Positions 62,089-64,000 of a stretch of DNA of 64,000 nt are shown in pieces. Each line of letters opens with the position of its first letter. Position 1 is the first letter of the stretch. The notes beneath the pieces were generated by a model, which was given only the letters and a program-made list of their open reading frames with translations, was not told the DNA's origin and did not search any database. This stretch comes from Desarmillaria ectypa (Eukaryota > Basidiomycota > Agaricomycetes > Agaricales > Physalacriaceae), in NCBI GenBank assembly GCA_030407005.1, contig JAUDYN010000002.1:3658001-3722000 (forward strand). The letters are read 5' to 3'. Made by a program: the position numbers and the translations under genes.

Positions 62089-64000
62089 CTAGCTAGTCTC
62101 AAATCGTACACCTTTCTTTTTCTTTTTCGGGAGAGGAGGCCTAGGTGCACCAGTGACAGATACATCGCTTTGAATAACTCCTTCAATTGGCTCAGTGGGT
62201 AGCGGACTGAATGCCCGGGTCTTTCTTTTCGCTGGTATCGACGCCGGTGGCGTTATTGTATCCTGCCGTGGATCCATTCCTACCATAACGGCATCGGTAT
62301 CTGACCCTGCCGGGTCCTGCGTCGGAACGTTGAACAGAGGGAACTCCACAGATGGTAGATGCTTTGGTCGTTCCGTGATGAACCGCGGATTCTGTGCGGG
62401 AGGTTAGAATCATTCATGCACTAAAGCGAGCTGACGGACCGCAATGTATTGCCTCATGCCGCTTTCATCAATAAGTTTCGGCAGTTTTTCCGTGCAGTCT
62501 TGAAGAGCGCTCCGTCGGCTAACCATATTTTCTTCAGCAGTATTACGAATCGCCAATGTCTTCACTGAAATGTTTTGAGCTCATAGACTGGCCACGAAAG
62601 AAATCTATGCAAACCTGATATATGCTTGGTCTGCCCAATCCGATGAGCACGTTTGATTGCCTGACTTTCGACATCCGGTTGCCACACAGGCTCACAGAAA
62701 ATGACTCGCGACGCGGATACAAGATTCCTTCATATGATCATGTCAGCACTTTCGGCTTAGAGCAGATGGTAAGATGCACTCACAGCCCACGAGCTCCATG
62801 TTTCAATTCCATTAGGAATACTCGATACGTCTCCGAGGTCTCGAAGCTATTGGAACGTCCAAAAATCAATGACGAACATCTATACGCCAGAAAATACAAA
62901 CTCACGTCAAAACAAACTGTTCACGAACTTGCGTGGGCACATGTGACATGAAGCGCAGATACTTGACCTGCAGAAGATCGAGGGCATCGGCAACATGAGC
63001 TAACGTCAAGGCCGAATCTGAAAAGATCAAGAATTTCTCATTCTGCGCATATCGAAGCACCTATGCCAATGAGAAACGAGTTAGCTCAGAGAATGAGCCA
63101 TTGAGATAGTTCTACTTCATTGATAATATAATTGAGTTTACTTGACGCCGAGTCTTTAATCCGAATATGTCGAAAGGGCGAGCGGGAGAGTAGCGTTGAC
63201 GGTACTTCAGGAAGGGTTCGAGGACTTGCGTCTAATGGGTCAGCATCTTCCTTCTCTAGGCGCTCAAGTCGCAACAGTGCCGCATCCAGCTCCCTCTTCA
63301 TCTCTCTCAGCTTTTCAGGAGACGCCGCTTTCTTGGCATCTTCATGCAGTCGACTGGCCTTGCGCTTGCGAAGATCCATTTTCTTTGTCGATTCGGCAAA
63401 CAGGAGATGCTTGGCATGATCCCTTTCGGCAATGGCGGTTCCTAGCTGGAGCATACGTCCTTCCGTGATGAGAGGCTGTTGAGAGACAGCATTTCTCAAG
63501 GTAACTAGCCTGTCCGGGTGCATAAGACCAGCAAAGGTGCTATGGCCGCCGCCCTGACTCTGGACCCCGGGCATTCGCGTCCACCTCTGGAAGACACCGT
63601 CAGGAATGTCATAGAGTCGATACGGGACCTCTACGTGATCTTGGATGCTTCTCCACATCTTATCCTCCGCTGCTAGCCGGCTGATATAGCGATGAGAATC
63701 TCAAAGAAATGGAGGGGTATAGATGAACTTACATGTGCTCTATCGCCTGAGTGATAAGCTCCACATCTTCCTGGGATGCATTGCGATTGACTGCGGTTTC
63801 TATGTGAACTTTTGGCCTCGTCATGACCTCGTCGGCGTTGTACAAATGCTCGTCAACAGACCAGAACATGATCCTTTTGAATAACAAGGAATTCTCAAGT
63901 GATTATTCAGCCAAAGACAAGCCCTAGGATCCACGTACTGTGTCATATTTGAAACCAGCTCCTGAAGCATATCCGAGTTCTGTGCAAAGATAAAGTTAGG
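62089..64000 (-). CDS. SNF2-family ATPase, C-terminal part (cut by right edge)
   Basis: The gene enters from the right edge and ends at 62089-62091; the ATPase N-lobe is outside the window. What is visible is the second helicase lobe: LITQAIEH, a coiled stretch [100 protein letters not shown] and [20 protein letters not shown] (motif VI, arginines present). The tail reads [20 protein letters not shown] and ends [12 protein letters not shown], basic and probably nuclear. The split of a Rad5/HLTF-like chromatin or repair ATPase seems likeliest; exact subfamily needs the missing half. Exons are joined by introns at about 62570-62610, 62725-62775 and others. Confidence 0.8.

Overview
The window is eukaryotic and fungal. 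Nearly every gene is cut by short introns of about 45-60 bp with GT..AG ends, genes lie densely on both strands, and intergenic gaps are mostly 0.1-1.5 kb. A FunK1-type kinase, a sesquiterpene synthase of the mushroom 1,11-cyclising type, a HORMA+PHD Hop1 and a Gtr1-type Rag GTPase point to a basidiomycete, most likely a mushroom-forming agaricomycete. No species can be named from sequence alone.

Layout. 0.6-2.0 kb: uridine/inosine nucleoside hydrolase (+). 2.2-4.9 kb: FunK1 kinase whose frame is broken and whose kinase core looks internally deleted. 6.4-7.4 kb: F-box protein. 7.8-10.4 kb: CWF19L1/Drn1-like splicing-associated protein. 10.6-13.0 kb (-): class I/II aminotransferase. 14.5-15.9 kb (-): arginase with micro-exons. 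16.8-19.0 kb (-): FAD phenol-hydroxylase-type monooxygenase, divergent from a 14-TM MFS exporter at 20.5-22.9 kb (+); their shared promoter carries three CCG..CGG palindromes. 23.4-25.1 kb: pectin methylesterase. 25.1-28.5 kb: gene-poor stretch with a diverged direct duplication. 28.6-31.2 kb: YTH-domain m6A reader. 31.8-33.8 kb: TilS-like tRNA-lysidine synthetase. 34.1-35.4 kb (-): alpha/beta hydrolase.

35.7-37.5 kb (-): Srp40/Nopp140, divergent from lumazine synthase at 37.7-38.4 kb (+). 38.7-39.8 kb: Gtr1/RagA GTPase. 40.4-42.4 kb (-): vacuolar-type Ca2+/H+ exchanger. 42.6-43.3 kb (-): histidine phosphatase, divergent from Hop1 at 43.5-47.0 kb (+). 47.5-49.2 kb (-): a decayed ATPase/Crinkler-like gene with in-frame stops, followed by a tRNA-like locus with a Pol III terminator. 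51.1-53.7 kb: BiP/Kar2 ending in DDEL. 54.5-55.8 kb: sesquiterpene synthase. 56.1-57.3 kb: mitochondrial DUF3429 membrane protein. 57.9-60.1 kb (-): F-box/WD40 protein. 60.4-61.9 kb (-): Aha1 co-chaperone with a hydrophobic C-terminal tail. 62.1 kb to the right edge (-): C-terminal part of a SNF2-family ATPase.

Most genes are housekeeping and not functionally linked. The most plausible local functional pairing is monooxygenase plus exporter (oxidise and expel an aromatic compound). The terpene synthase has no P450 or other tailoring gene beside it in this window. The less ordinary items are the Aha1 tail, the arginase micro-exons, the DDEL BiP with a possible unfolded-protein-response site, the two decaying genes (FunK1 and the ATPase-like gene), the duplication at 25-26.5 kb and the odd tRNA-like locus. 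I did not find a clearly novel multi-gene system.
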